From Microdochium bolleyi (lineage: Eukaryota; Ascomycota; Sordariomycetes; Xylariales; Microdochiaceae), in the NCBI GenBank assembly GCA_001566295.1, contig KQ964248.1:1736001-1800000 (forward strand): a stretch of DNA of 64,000 nucleotides, read 5' to 3'. The first letter of the stretch is position 1. The number at the start of each line of letters is the position of its first letter. The notes beneath the pieces were generated by a model. The model had not been told where the DNA came from, did no database searches, and saw only the letters and a program-made list of their open reading frames with translations. Of this stretch, positions 1 to 11,840 are shown piece by piece. The translations under genes and the position numbers were made by a program.

Positions 1-1236
1 TTACGGAAACTGCGTGGACTTGCCTGAAGTGAGAAGGACAGCCCAGGTGCAACCACTACTGCGACGCCCAGATGGCAAGCGAGTGCTCGTGACAATCAAG
101 TCACTCGGACAGGCACTGAGCAGGCACGGGCGCCTGTAGCGGCGCTGGCGGCAGCGCCCTGGGCTGGCTGGGCGCCCCGTGGAGGGAGGCGGCCAGCAGC
201 GAGGCCTGTGTGCGGCACTGTGGGCTGTCTCGGGACGCCGTAAAACCTCTTGTGTCCGGCTGGTGTGCGCCAGGCCTTCTCCTCTTTCCACAGCCAGCCC
301 AGTCCACTCAAGAGAGAGCGACTCCTCCTCCTCTCCCCGTTGCCGCTCTGTGATCCATGGTCTTGAGGCCTTCAACCGACTTCATATCCCTCCTGGCGAG
401 CCCCTTGCACCTTTCTGGATCATCATCGTTGCACGCTTTGGAGCAATCCAGCCTCTCGTTGCCCGACCCTTTCCCGCCGTCCCAGAGACACCTTCGGCCA
501 CACAGCGCCGCCGCCCGCCACAACTCCGAACCGCCTGCACCGCTTCCCGTCGCCAGATCAACTTGTTCTTTCTCATCTCTGGTAAGGCTAACCAGCCGCG
601 ATTCCCCATGCGATTCAATCCGTCTTTTTCATACGTGCCCTTTGGCGGCCGCGACTCCATGCACCTCTACCTGCCGTTGCGCATGCCGCTTCCCACGCCT
701 TCCGCAAGCGAGACCGCCTCCCTGGGTCTTCCACGCACAGCACACACATAGTCGCACAACAATCATCCTCTCACGAGCGATTCCAGTACTCTTTTTACGG
801 CGGCTACCGCCGATTGGGATGACACGATGGCTAATTAGAGGAGTTTCAACGCTTAGACACACCATTACCACCATCACCTGTTCGAGCGATCCCCTCTCCG
901 ACCGACATATCTGCGACCCGCCCACCCGGCACCGACTACCAACCACATACACTACACCGAGCGAACCCTCCTCCAATACTACCATCCACACCAAGCATCC
1001 GGCGTAATTCAGACGTCGAATGCCTACTACAGACTTCGTCACATCCTGACTAGTCTTGTGTCAGTCAGTGAAAGACTCTACAGGCAAAGCTTCCCGAAGC
1101 TGTTTCCCGCAGGATCTTTTGGTGAAACAATCCGGCACCTCTTCTCTACCCATACAATAGCTTTTCCACAAGCTCATTGACCTCGGTTCGCAATATCCGC
1201 GAGTAATCCATACCATACTGTCGACCAGCAGACAAA
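1..1236. other. upstream region / probable 5' leader of the Zn2Cys6 gene
   Basis: No recognisable gene. The stretch is pyrimidine-rich from about 290 and carries several short open frames and upstream ATGs on the + strand. This is what a long fungal 5' leader (possibly with introns) ahead of a regulatory gene looks like. The frames on both strands overlap one another and resemble no protein family I know. Where transcription starts cannot be decided from the sequence. Confidence 0.4.
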
Positions 1237-3143
1237 ATGACTTCTGCTTCGCCCATTGACACCTTGGCTGGTGCGGCGGCTGCCTCCGCTCACGGAAGTC
1301 TGTCGCCACGGCAGCCGGTCAAGCCCAAGCACGTCCAGTTCGAGCTCATGTTCCCGGAATCGCCTCAGTACCGGGCGAGACTTCCTCTACGAGTTCAAAT
1401 TTACCCCCACGATAGCACCGAGTCCATCGTGACCACAGTCAAAAACTTCTACGGCCTCTATCCGGGTCCTGCTACGTCCAAGGGTGTCAGTTTCGAGGAC
1501 GACAGAGGCAACACCCTCATTGCTAGGTATGAGAACTTTAGCAACAACATGGTTGTCTACGTCAGAGTCTTTGAGGAGGCAGTACAACCTGCCGTCCCTT
1601 TCGGTACAGCCCCTTATCACCCCGGCTCTACAGCTGGCGCCCCTCCATACATGTCGAATGAGTTTGGGCCACCACTGTCCCAACAGTACGAGCCAAGTCA
1701 CAAGCCAGCTTCCCATGGTACTTCAAGGAGGCGAAGCATATCTCCCGACTCTGCAAACGGACGCCGGAGCGAGTCTGTCAGCAATGGCCAGCCAGGCCCG
1801 AAGAAGGCTCGGTCCAAATCTTCCAGGGCACCTGGCTCTGACTGCGAGCATGGCGGCTACAGTAGTGGTGATGGCGCGTCTGGCTCGGTGTCAAGCAAAT
1901 TCAAGGACCAGATGGGCAACACAGATATCAGCTTGGAGAACATCGTCGAGGGTGGCCGCCGCAAGCGTGCCAAGTTTGAGAGTTCGGTAAGGAACACCTC
2001 GAGTCCAGTTGTCGGCGGTCTAACGAATCTAACATGGTTCTTCAGGAACTGCCTCTCTTCGCTCCTCCCCAGATGCCCGCTGCTACCTCCAACTCCTCCG
2101 TCTCTCCTGCCCGCCGCATCGAGCATCAGCGACCGTCTATTCCCTTTGCCCATCCCGGCCAACATCCCTTCGCCCACCCGCGACCGCTACAGTCGCCTCA
2201 GAGCTATACCAACCCTTACGGAGCTGTTGGGGCATTCGCCACACCCGTACATGACTCTCGCCGCCACCGTGGTAGCATAAGCTATGGCTCCGGCTCCGGC
2301 ATCATGCCTACACCCGAGCCTACCGTCGGAAGTGCCATGTCCGAGGAAGACAAAGATGTTGCTATGCAGCTCATGAGACTGGGAGATATGTCTAATATTT
2401 CGCATGGCAGAACTTCTGCCTCGACACTTGATGATACCTTCAGTGGCAAAGCGGACGCCACATCGTCAACGGGCGCCACCAGCGACAGCGACAGTGACGG
2501 CGATGAGAGTCTACACGCGGCCCGCCGCCAGAAGCTCGACTTCACTGGTGCGAACCGCAAAGTCTATCACACCGACAGCCACTTCGTCCCGTCGCGCGAC
2601 AACCAGGATGTCAGCGGGGACGATGCCGATTACGAAGACTCAAAGTCCAGTGCGCAGATCATGGGCAAGCCTCGCCTGCCAAGCTCGAAGATGAGCAAGC
2701 CAAAGACCAGCAAGGCTCCCAAGCCTGGTTCCAGCACAAAGGTCAAGAAGCCCAGCACTGGTGCTCCTTCCGGCCCAATGTCGCCTAACTCCCTGCCTAC
2801 ACAGTCGAGGAAGCCCTCCGTTGCGTCCACCTTGGCGGGGCTCGCCGGCGAGGATGACCAGCCCGACCTCTCGAGCAAGCCGCGTTGCCAGCGCTGCCGG
2901 AAGAGCAAGAAGGGTTGCGATCGCCAGAGACCTTGCGGCCGCTGCCGCGATGCTGGTCTTGGTGCCGATCAGTGTGTGAGCGAAGACGAGGGCAATGGCC
3001 GCAAAGGTCGTTATGGTCGCCACATGGGGGTACCTGTCAAGACCACAGGGGAGCTCGTCGGCCCTCCAGCACTGCTGCCTGCCGCGCCCATCGCGCCCAT
3101 CCCGATACTCGCCAACGACAAGAACAAGAAGCGGAAGAGGTGA
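1237..3143 (+). CDS. Zn(II)2Cys6 nuclear protein with conserved N-terminal region
   Basis: Two exons, 1237-1986 and 2046-3143. The 59-nt intron has donor gtaagg, branch ctaac and acceptor ttcag, phase 0. The product is 615 aa. Residues about 30-110 (from KHVQFELMFPESPQYRARLP) form a conserved, folded-looking region of unknown function. A long Ser/Pro/Gly-rich and basic linker follows. The C-terminal zinc cluster has cysteines at about 531, 534, 541, 547, 550 and 560 (CX2CX6CX5CX2CX9C), and the protein ends in a lysine/arginine tail. Having the Gal4-type cluster at the C-terminus, with no fungal-specific TF regulatory domain, is unusual for the family. I infer a DNA-binding regulator or chromatin-associated factor, target unknown. 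The chosen ATG is followed at once by the conserved region and has an A at -3. Confidence 0.85.
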
Positions 3144-4656
3144 TCGCCATCTCTTGCGGTTTCTTGTATCTTGAACATGACTATACGAGGAGGTGTCCTT
3201 TGACATCTCGACGACTTATGACTATATCTGTTTATACAAATGATAGATTTGCACAGGCTGTGTGGGTATTGGTATGGGTTCCACGTTGTGTCTAGGTACG
3301 GGTACAAGGGCCACGGAGTTCGGGGAAATTGGTGCCTATGGCTGGCCGGGGCGGCCTTATGTTTTTTTTTAGTATTGTTGTTGACTTGAAAAGCATTCTC
3401 TCCTTGACGACGTGCGTTGCTATGTCGGCTGTGTGCTTTTCACTTGAGTGGCCACTATTCGACTGTTCCAAGTGAGGTCCGGACGGCCCGGAGCACTTGT
3501 TCCTTAGTTCATGTAACTATTACCTGTCACTCAACACCGACCTTATCATTCCGGATCCGTCTGTCTCCAGATTGTGGCTCGTTGCTGTGCCTGTCAATCA
3601 ATGGCCTGGCCATTGGCAGATGACGGTGCAGGCAGGTGCACATGCGCGCGCGCGGCTGGCCCATTCGAGCGCCTGACGCTCACAGGACCACGCAGTTTCA
3701 AAGCAGCGAGTGCAGACAGGAGAGACACCAAGATCACGCGGAGTGTGTGAATGAATGAATGGTCTGTGCCTGTGGTCGATGTTGTGGCGCAAACAACAAG
3801 CAGGCGCGCGCTGCCCATGGTGGTGGCTATTTTGTGCAGGCGCGGCACTGAGCGGCGCATGTGCACACCACAACACAATAGGAAGAAAGAAAAGGAAGGA
3901 GCTAGTGCATGCATAGGCGCGCGCATATAGATGGCATGCATTGATTGCTTGCATTTGCATTCTCCTTGCGGGGGAGGGAAGGCGACTGCGAAACGGAGAA
4001 AAAAGCAAAAAGGTCGGGAAACAAACCAAGTTACCATACCAAAAATTACCCCGCCATTCGTTGTGTCAATGCACAGAGAGAAACAAGCTCCGGGTACGGC
4101 GGCGGGCTCCAGGCCCACGGTCGGCGGATGGCGGGGCTCTGTCCTCTGTGGTGGTAAAGTGCTGGTGGGTGCGGCGCCGGCCTCGGCGTGGTCCGAGCCG
4201 TGGGGCTCGACTGCGGACGAAGGAGGTTTGTTTTGAAAGGTCGGGACTATGGGCCAATCAGATGGTGCGGATTATAAGACTAGAGAGGATGAGGACTAGC
4301 GGGATGAGCTAGCCAGGGTGGGATTGCTGGATTGGGAAGGGCGGCTGAGATCCACTCTTCTTGTCTTGGGGATATGGAGTACATGGAGGTATCAGAGGGT
4401 GCTGAGGTTGAGAGGTGCAGCTTTCGTGACATCCAGTGGCCTAGAGGTCTGGTAGGCTTGGGGTTGAGATATTCACATGTCTCGAAGTTGAGAGGGCCGA
4501 GTTCTAGAAAGGTCTATTATATACGCACGCACAACTTTATCTAAATACGATATCGTGGATTCATTTCCGCATAATCATTTAAATATCGTAAACAACATTG
4601 CATAACGGTGCGAGGCATCGGGGGAAAATGTGAGAAGGAGTGCTCTCACCGAGAAG

Positions 4657-4685
4657 ATAGAGAGGTAGAGAGGTAGAGAGGTACA
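4657..4685. repeat. short tandem repeat, TAGAGAGG unit, about three copies
   Basis: The octamer TAGAGAGG repeats head to tail about three times and ends in GTAC. It is a simple purine-rich microsatellite in the spacer; no function is visible. Confidence 0.75.
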
Positions 4686-5383
4686 ATAGCAACACCCTGC
4701 TTCAGAATTTCAACAGAGCAAAGAGTAAAATCTTGCAGGCGCGGGTGCTTGATTGTGGGCTTGTCACTTCCTGCGCGCCCGTTCAACGCAAAATGAAGCA
4801 CCCTCTTGACACATGAAGCTTCTGCCTACAAAGCGCCAGATCACGGCGGTTGCTGAACTCGATGAATCATCGCCCACATCCATAAACACCTCGAACGAAG
4901 CAGGAGAAAAGGTTCTCGCGCCTCGGAAGTCTGAGCATACTATTCCTGTAGTCGACGAGCCACCTTGGCAAGGTCAACAGCATGCATACCTCTGGTGCGT
5001 AATCGTCTCGACAAGCCCTCGAAAACTCGCGGTGTTTGGATCACCACCCGAAGGCAGTGAGGAGTCCCCGCCAATATCCACACGCCTGCACACAAGCTAC
5101 ACAATTAATAAGTCGGGAATACACACGGTAGTGGAAAATTCCCAAGTGACCACTCGTGACATTCCGTGCGAGCTTTCAAGTATGACAGATATGGAGAGCC
5201 TGGAAAGTCCCCCCCTTCGCAGAGCGCTGCCTATCGGGAATGATAGCATTCACACCTATACAATGTTTCCAATTCAGTGTGTCGTACACATGGTGTGCTC
5301 GTGATCCCCGTTATGTTGAGAAACCTGCATTTACTATAGTGGCGATTTGTTGACAGCCTAGCTGCTTCCACGTACAACACAGT

Positions 5384-5400
5384 GTTCCCCCGGGGGGAAC
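5384..5400. repeat. 17-nt palindrome, GTTCCCC-CGG-GGGGAAC
   Basis: Seven-base arms GTTCCCC and GGGGAAC flank a three-base centre. It lies about 180 nt beyond the MFS transporter stop codon. It could be a dimeric-factor binding site or simply a hairpin in the 3' region; nothing decides between them. Confidence 0.6.
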
Positions 5401-5580
5401 AATAGCCTGTTAAGAAGTACGTCCCCCCTTCCGGAACGTGTGAAAATGACCCCGTGCAAGTCATCTTTACAAAAAGTGATCATGATCATGAAAATCATAG
5501 AATGTGTTGAAACCGACTCTCTCCTCTCGAGACCTTTCCTCTCCAAACCACGCGCACAAGGGCCAGGGGTCGTGGTCCAC

Positions 5581-7237
5581 CTACGTGATGTAGCGGAACT
5601 CAGGGTGCCTGTAGCCCAGGTCCGCCTGCTGCTCCTCGGTCAGGCCGTTGAGTCTGTCGTTGCGGCCGCCGCGGGCGCGGACCTTGTTCTCCCATGTGCA
5701 GTAAGCGATGCCGCCCAGGGCCAGGGCCAGGACGAGGATCTGGGCTGTCAGGTTGATCGAATGGCCGATGGGGAAGTTCGGCCCGTCATTGGGCAGGTAA
5801 GCCCAGACAGCGACGATACCGCCAAACGTGCCGAGAGTAACAATCCAGCCGCTGGAGACGGCGCGGATCGCCGGGCCCGAGGCGTTGTTGATGCCCCACG
5901 AGAGGAAGCCGGGACCGCCAGGGAACGCGCCGATGGCGGAAAGGTAGACAGCGGTGTACTTGACGGCCGGTCCCGAGCCCCAGCGCAACATGGAGAAGCC
6001 TGTAATGCCGAGAATGGTGAATCCAGCCAGGAAGATGCCGCGCTTGCCGGTTCTGTCGCTGGCGAACGCAACGGCGATGGCGAGGATCGAGGCCAGCACG
6101 TAGACGGGGACGGTGTAGAGCTGCGTCGTGACGGGGGTCAGGTTGAAGCCCAGCTGGCGGATGATGGTCGGCATGAAGACGGATAAGCCCTGGACTGTGA
6201 TGTTGATGAGGAAGAAACCACCGGCGCAGATGTAGTTGTTGATGTTCAGGAGGGCGCGCTTGATGTGGCGCGGCTTGACCTGCTCGCCGGCGTGGACCTT
6301 GTGCTCGAGGCGAAGACGTTCGACGGCGATGAACTTCTGACGGTCGGTTAGGCGCTTCGAGGAGCCGGGGCTCTGAGGCAGGAGAATAGGAGCGAGAAGG
6401 CCAGCAAAGACGGTGATGAGCCCCTCGAAGAAGAAAATGTTGCGCCAGGTATCAATCTGCGTGCCTGCAGCTCCCCACGCGGGGATCTGGGATAGGCCGG
6501 CCGCCAAGAGACCACCGAAGGCGCCCGCCATGGAAGCAGCGGAGACATAGATGCCTACACGGAAGTACAGCTCCTCTCTCTTGTAGAACTGGGAGAGGTA
6601 GAACGCAATGCCGGGCATAGCACCACCCTCGAAGATGCCGAGCAGCACGCGCATGACACACAGCTGGGCAAAGTCTTTGATCAAGGCGGTGAAGAGAGAG
6701 ATGAGACCAAAGCCAACGACGAGAGCTGGGATGTAGTATCGGCCGCCGATGCGCTTGAGGAGGATGTTGGAGGGCACTAGTTGGCGGGTGCAAAATGTTA
6801 GTCTTCAACTCCACCACGAGCTTCTCAACCACCATCTAATGTTCCCACGAACATCCACGAGCTCAAAGGAGATAAAAACTCGCCTTCCACGAATGCATAG
6901 ATCACATAGAAGAGAGAAGTAGCGATGTTGAAGCGGTACGAGTGCCCTAGATCAAGATCTTTCTCCATTCCGAGAATTCTGGCGTTGCCGATGTTTGCTC
7001 TGGACAACACAACGAGCGTCAGCACACCGCAGATGCGATATCGGACATGGAGAGCTAGTTCCGGACATACCTGTCAATGAAACAGAGCAGATAGAGGAAC
7101 GTGACAATGGGCACGATCATGAAATCGAGCTTGCGGCGGACCGCAGTCTCCTCGGCCTCGGTCCAGGTCGCCTCATTGTCGCTGTCGGCGGGGAAGCCCT
7201 CGTCGACGACGCCGTGCTTCTCGTCTTTGGTCGACAT
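5581..7237 (-). CDS. MFS transporter, Dal5-like anion:cation symporter family
   Basis: Three exons on the minus strand, 7237-7071, 6999-6884 and 6776-5581, giving 492 aa. Intron 1 (71 nt) is GT-AG. Intron 2 (6777-6883, 107 nt) has the non-canonical donor GAAG|gcgagt with a ctaac branch and tag acceptor. This is the only junction I found that keeps the frame and rebuilds the family's VEVPSN motif. The start MSTKDEK precedes an acidic N-tail. TM1 ends in FIDRANIGNARI and TM2 follows; RVLLGIFEGGAMPGIAFYLS is the family TM4 signature, and a second six-helix bundle follows from about residue 280. Dal5-family members at the plasma membrane import carboxylated compounds such as allantoate, nicotinate or pantothenate; the substrate here cannot be told. 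No pathway genes are adjacent. Confidence 0.92.
6777..6883 (-). other. GC-AG intron in the MFS transporter
   Basis: Read on the minus strand, exon 2 ends GTGGAAG and the intron opens gcgagt. It contains gactaac about 20 nt before the acceptor and closes ccaactag. Joining G to TGCCCTCC restores Val-Pro-Ser in frame. No nearby GT donor keeps the frame. Confidence 0.85.
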
Positions 7238-10103
7238 GGTGAGTTGTCGTGCAGTCAGAGCTGCGTTGAAGAAAGGGCGGGTGTGGAGGTGGAGGGGGAA
7301 GGAAGAGAAAAAGGGCCGGATGCGGAGGCAAGGATATAAATATGTTCGTCCAGGACGAGTGGGGATTTTGGCCAACGACAACCCCTGGGGATCTAATGTA
7401 CCGACCTTGTCGTCTGCTCAACCCATGCGAGGATGTGTTCGTCAATTTTAGACGGATTGGAGAGGCGGCGGCCATCCCCATAATATAGTGATCATGGATG
7501 GCGGAGAGGCCCCTGACCTGGTCCCCCGAGATGGCCAGGCCACCACCACGCGCAACCACTTTCAACCACCCCAGACGCGCCCAATTGCGGAGAGACTGGA
7601 GGCCATGAATGGTGGCTTCGGTGGTTCCAAGCCGCAACGTGCTCGGAGTCGTCGGCGGGTCACCCAGTCTTGGCAACCCCAGTCCGGCGCGGAGTCGAGG
7701 CAAGTGAGATGGCCTTTTCTACCGTGGGCAATTCGCCTTGGCTGCTCCGTAGCTAAGGTAGGGGATTCCAAGAATGCTGCCGTCGCTCTGGGGGAGGGTG
7801 TGGCAGGGGTGGGTGGCCACCACCACCACCCTGGCCAGGTCTTCGGCAAAGCTCGAGGGCCCATCTGCCGAAGCCGCCATGCGGTGCGGCCAAGGAGGAG
7901 CAGCCTCACGTTCATAGCAGCTCCAGCTGGACGGGGACGGGGGCCTGGAAAAGTCTGGCAGAGTTTTAGAGTCTTGGCAGAGCAGCCATGGCGGCGTCAT
8001 CTGAGGCGCATGCGGTCGTAGGCTGGGGCAGGTGTCGTGGGGACGACGGGGCCTTCTTAGGGGCCTTTGTCTCTCCACGAGGCGTTGCTAGTTCGTGGAG
8101 ATGCTGGTCTAGAATGGGGCCATGTCAGCGAGCGAGGGAGGGATTCGCCCGGTGCCGCCTCCCAGCCCTCAACTCAGCCAGCCAACCAGGAAACCCCCAT
8201 TGCACGTGGGTGACAGCCAGCTGGGAGCTGACGCAGACGTCTCTTGACTCCGAGTCGGGAGAGGAGCGCGCCCCGGGACGGCTTTCTCCCCAGGGCGGCT
8301 GGGACGCTGCTGGCCTTCTTTCTGGACGGCAAGTGCAATCACATATGCTCGCATGCAGGACCCGCGACCCTGCCGGGTAAATTGCCCTTTAGAGGCACCG
8401 AGTTGTCCTTTTGCGCTTCACGCACACCTGGTCGTCCCTGGAATACCACCCGGAGGCTCGAGCCTGCAGGCTCTGCAGGCAGGCCAGAACCTTCGCGTCT
8501 GTCGGCCGAGCCGCCGGAGCCCAGCTTCGCGCAACGACACGACGGCGAGCGGTCCCACGGCGCGGCACCGGATTCCCTTTCAGGCGCCTGCGGGCCAGTC
8601 GCACCATTCGCAAGGGCAGTGCGGGAGAGGCAGTCTGGGGAGCACGCCTCGCAACCGTCCCCCGCGATATAGCCCCGTGCTTGGGGGAGGCGTGTGTGGG
8701 GTCCGGGGTCGTGACCAGGCCAGCGGCAATCAGAGCCGGCATGCCTGGCCACGCCTTACCCGAGGCTGCGGCAGTTGACACTCGGAGATACGGACGACGC
8801 CTCCAGGCTGTCCCAGAGACGGACAACTTCAGAACCTCAAGGCACGCATCGTCATCCAGACATCATTTGCCTTTGCCCTTGGCCATGGGACCGCCGCACC
8901 GGATCGTCATGCGCGACAGGACTGGCGAAGCCTCAGCCTCTGTCCTACTCCTGGAATGGAGATGATTCCCCGTGAGGCATATGACAGGCGCATATTCACA
9001 GACCTCAATGCAACGCCCACCGCTTCGTCGCGGACTGGGCGCCGTCTTGGACAAGACGACTGCAGCCTTCTTCATCTACATACCCGCATCTAGTGCGAGT
9101 CTTTCACCCTTTTCCATTTTCCGGCTTCAGCGGGTGGCTGCCAGATGTTTGGGGGTGCAAATCACCGCCTAGAGCACCCTGAAGCCTCGGAGATTTGCCC
9201 TCTTCCTGCAGCCCTGTTGAAGCGTGGTCCTCGAGCCGTGCGTCCAGCGCATTATCCACTCTCCAAGTGAACGCTGACCAGTGCGTCTCAAAGTGGAAAC
9301 CGTTGCTAACATTGGCAAACTTCCACATTCATGCTGGACATTGGCGGAGATACATGGTCGGGTTGGTACAACCCCGTTTTGCCAAAAAGGCCAACACAGG
9401 TCTCGTCTTGTCTCGGTTGGTCGGCACTCCAAAACTAGCATGACTGTTCGCGGGCCTTGCAGCATCCCTCAAGTACACTCGGCGATGGCTAGATGGCTAG
9501 AACAAGGCTCAAACGACTTCAATGGGCATCAAGCGGGTGAAACCGATGCCCCAGGCACTCCAGAGCCATATCCAAGACGAGCAGGAGACGTAGATGTCGT
9601 GTGGTCGTTGTAGCCTTGCGAATGCGTGTTGTTTCCTTGGACAGTTGAAGTGCCTGCGAGACAACACGCGACTGGCCGAATCCCAAGCCTGCCCCACTTA
9701 TTGACCCATGCTGCGGAGCGATCTGCCTATTCACCTGCCTGCACAATGGGCACAATGGCGCGACGCGTCCTCCATCATGACTTCACAATTCTGATTTTTG
9801 TCACTACACACTCACCTGAATAGTAAATACCGAGCACTGTGAATCAGGTGCTCGTGTCAGTCGCCTGAGCACTAACTTGAGCTCATCACGGCGTCAGGTC
9901 TCCCTATTTCCTCCGAATTAACCAAGTGAGATATTCGCTTCGAACAGGCAATAAGCCCTGGGCTGATCATCCAGGTACGCCCACCTCTACCTGACTTTAT
10001 ACGTGTGCCTCACTCGAACTAATGATAAACACCAGCCTCCTACTGCCCGTGGGATACTGCCATCTACACTTAATTGTACTGCATCTTGCAGCACACACGC
10101 ACA
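7238..10103. other. gene-free region (2.9 kb)
   Basis: The divergent space between the MFS transporter and the AT-hook gene. Several open frames overlap on both strands at 7.5-9.7 kb; they are GC-rich, mutually overlapping and show no domain, so they look like chance frames. The two ends presumably hold the promoters of the flanking genes. I see no RNA gene and no mobile element. Confidence 0.5.
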
Positions 10104-11326
10104 ATGGCTCCTCGTCGAGCATCCGCCGTCGCGCCCAGCACAACACCTGCGGTAGCAAAGACAGACGATGCCCCGGTGAAGCGCGGCCGCGGCCGCCCGC
10201 CCAAGGGCAGCATGCCAAATGGTGGTGTGTCCAAGGCAGTCAAGCTCAAATCTGATCGTCCGCGGCGCCATCCAGCGCGTGTCCAGCCTGCCAGACGCGC
10301 CACTACCGTCAAGCCTGCAGCGACCATTGCTGCTACTACCACCACCACCACAACCAAGCCCAAGGCGACTGCCAAGGGTCAGGGTAAGAAGAAGAAGGAG
10401 GCGGCTCTCGCCGCTGCCGTCGAGGGCGCAGCTCCCAAGAGGATCGGCAGGCCTCCCGGATCGAAGAACAAGCCCAAGGACGCCGTGGACGATGCCGCCC
10501 CTAAGCGACGGGGGAGGCCACCTGCCTCGGCCGCCAAGGCGAAGCCTGCCGCTGCGAAGAAGGGTGCAGCTCCTCTCAAGAGAGTTGGCAGACCACCCGG
10601 AGCCAAGAACAAGCCAAAGTCCGCAGTCGCCTCTGCACCTACAGCAACTGCGCCGCCGAAGCGGATCGGACGACCTCCGGGAGCCAAGAACAAGCCAAAG
10701 TCCGCAGCCACCTCTGCATCTACAACAGCAACTGCCGCCACGCCGAAGCGGATCGGACGACCTCCCGGAGCCAAGAACAAGCCCAAGCCTGTCTCTACTA
10801 CTACTGCTGCCACCACGAGCACTAGCAGCGCGGCTCCGAAGCGCGTTGGCAGACCTCCCAACCGGGCTCAGGCAGCCAGCTCCACCCCTGCAGCCGAGAC
10901 CACGACTCTGAGACGACGCGGCAGACCGTCGAAAAACAACAACGCAGCGAAGACGGCAGCTATCGCGAAGGCCGTCGAGACCGCCACGCCGAGCAGTCGC
11001 GGACGCGGCAGGCCTCGCAAGAGCGGTGTCGCGCCTGCCACAGCTACAGAGGAGGGAGCCGCAATCGCGGCAGCTGAGGTGCCCGTGCCCGGTGACGATG
11101 CTGCTGAAGAAGTTTCCGCGGCCGCAGAGACCGAGGCTAAAGATAGAGACCACCAAGGTATGCGATGACGATTGAGATGAAACAAGATTCGCGCGTGAAG
11201 CAAAGCTGACGACGGGGAGCTCCAGCCGAGGAGGAGAACTGGCCAGACATGCATAAGAACTGGTCACCCACGAACATTGGTGCCGCCGAGGCGGCGATCA
11301 GAAGCCTCGAGTCCGACGTCCCGTAG
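10104..11326 (+). CDS. multi-AT-hook DNA-binding protein
   Basis: Two exons, 10104-11157 and 11226-11326, with a 68-nt intron (gtatgc donor, gctgac branch, ccag acceptor); 384 aa. Nine AT-hooks built on GRP cores lie at about residues 26-34, 112-119, 134-140, 159-166, 186-193, 215-222, 246-252, 271-276 and 299-306. Four of them share an extended unit of the type RIGRPPGAKNKPK. The linkers are Ala/Thr/Lys-rich. The spliced C-terminus is acidic, then carries a Trp-containing segment (NWPDMHKNWSPTNIG) followed by a short helix-like end. Without the intron the frame would stop after GMR. AT-hooks bind the minor groove of AT-rich DNA, so a nuclear chromatin or HMGA-like role is inferred. The repeats seem to have grown by internal duplication. 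The start MAPRR has CACA before the ATG. Confidence 0.82.
10430..10790 (+). repeat. intragenic repeats encoding extended AT-hooks
   Basis: Four imperfect copies of a roughly 45-57 nt unit begin near 10435, 10576, 10655 and 10744. They encode K-R-[IV]-G-R-P-P-G-[SA]-K-N-K-P-K. The third and fourth copies are nearly identical in DNA, suggesting recent duplication or gene conversion inside the AT-hook gene. Confidence 0.85.
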
Positions 11327-11840
11327 GTCACCAGAAATCATTCGCCTTCGCTTGGCAGAGTCATGTGGTGGGTGTCGAGTATCGATGCTAATGCTTGCTT
11401 TTCTGATCATAGCGACGACTTGTGATCGCTCTTCCCACGGGAAGGAGGCGTGAGGGCGTTCTGGGCTTGTCGCTTCCGTATGCTGCGATGACCTCGGCAT
11501 GCTCCAGATAGTTCATGCCCCACAGATCCCGATAGTCGGCAGACGTGCGGACTGGTTGGCGAATGAGGATGAAGACGCATGGCTCTTCTCGATGGCGAAC
11601 TTGAGGGCTTCCAAGGATGCTGCAGATACCAGGTGTACGGAGTTTTTCATTTGACGACGGGTCAAGCGCGATAGACGGTTTCTTCGGGCACAAGCCAGCG
11701 ATTGTTTATTGTCTTTGTTGCTTTGAGTCCTAGGCACATAATGGCCAGGCGCGGATACAGCTTCATGGCAGAACCTGTGCTTCACATCACTTGCGCTTTA
11801 TGACGCACATCGTGGGGCAAGAGTACAGCGATCATTGATT
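11327..11840. other. convergent 3' spacer
   Basis: About 510 nt between the stops of the AT-hook gene and Hnt3. There are only short frames on the minus strand, without family resemblance. Probably holds both 3' UTRs. Confidence 0.5.

Larger units (their letters stand above)
3144..5580. other. gene-free spacer
   Basis: Convergent space between the Zn2Cys6 gene and the MFS transporter. It holds overlapping low-quality frames on both strands, an AT-rich patch near 4510-4600, a short tandem repeat of TAGAGAGG near 4660-4685, and a near-perfect palindrome at 5384-5400. The longest + frame (4813-5304, 163 codons) has no recognisable family and is not called. Confidence 0.5.

Noticed and set aside
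1..375. A minus-strand frame of 124 codons ending exactly at the window edge
   Set aside because: Arg/Ser/Pro-rich low complexity overlapping other frames; the stop at base 1 appears to be coincidence.
4813..5304. A 163-codon + strand frame in the spacer before the MFS transporter
   Set aside because: No domain, signal or family resemblance, and no splice pattern; it could be a lineage-specific gene but nothing positive supports it.
7488..8021. Several overlapping frames (7.5-9.7 kb) of up to 177 codons
   Set aside because: They occur on both strands in GC-rich DNA, overlap each other and have no recognisable domains.
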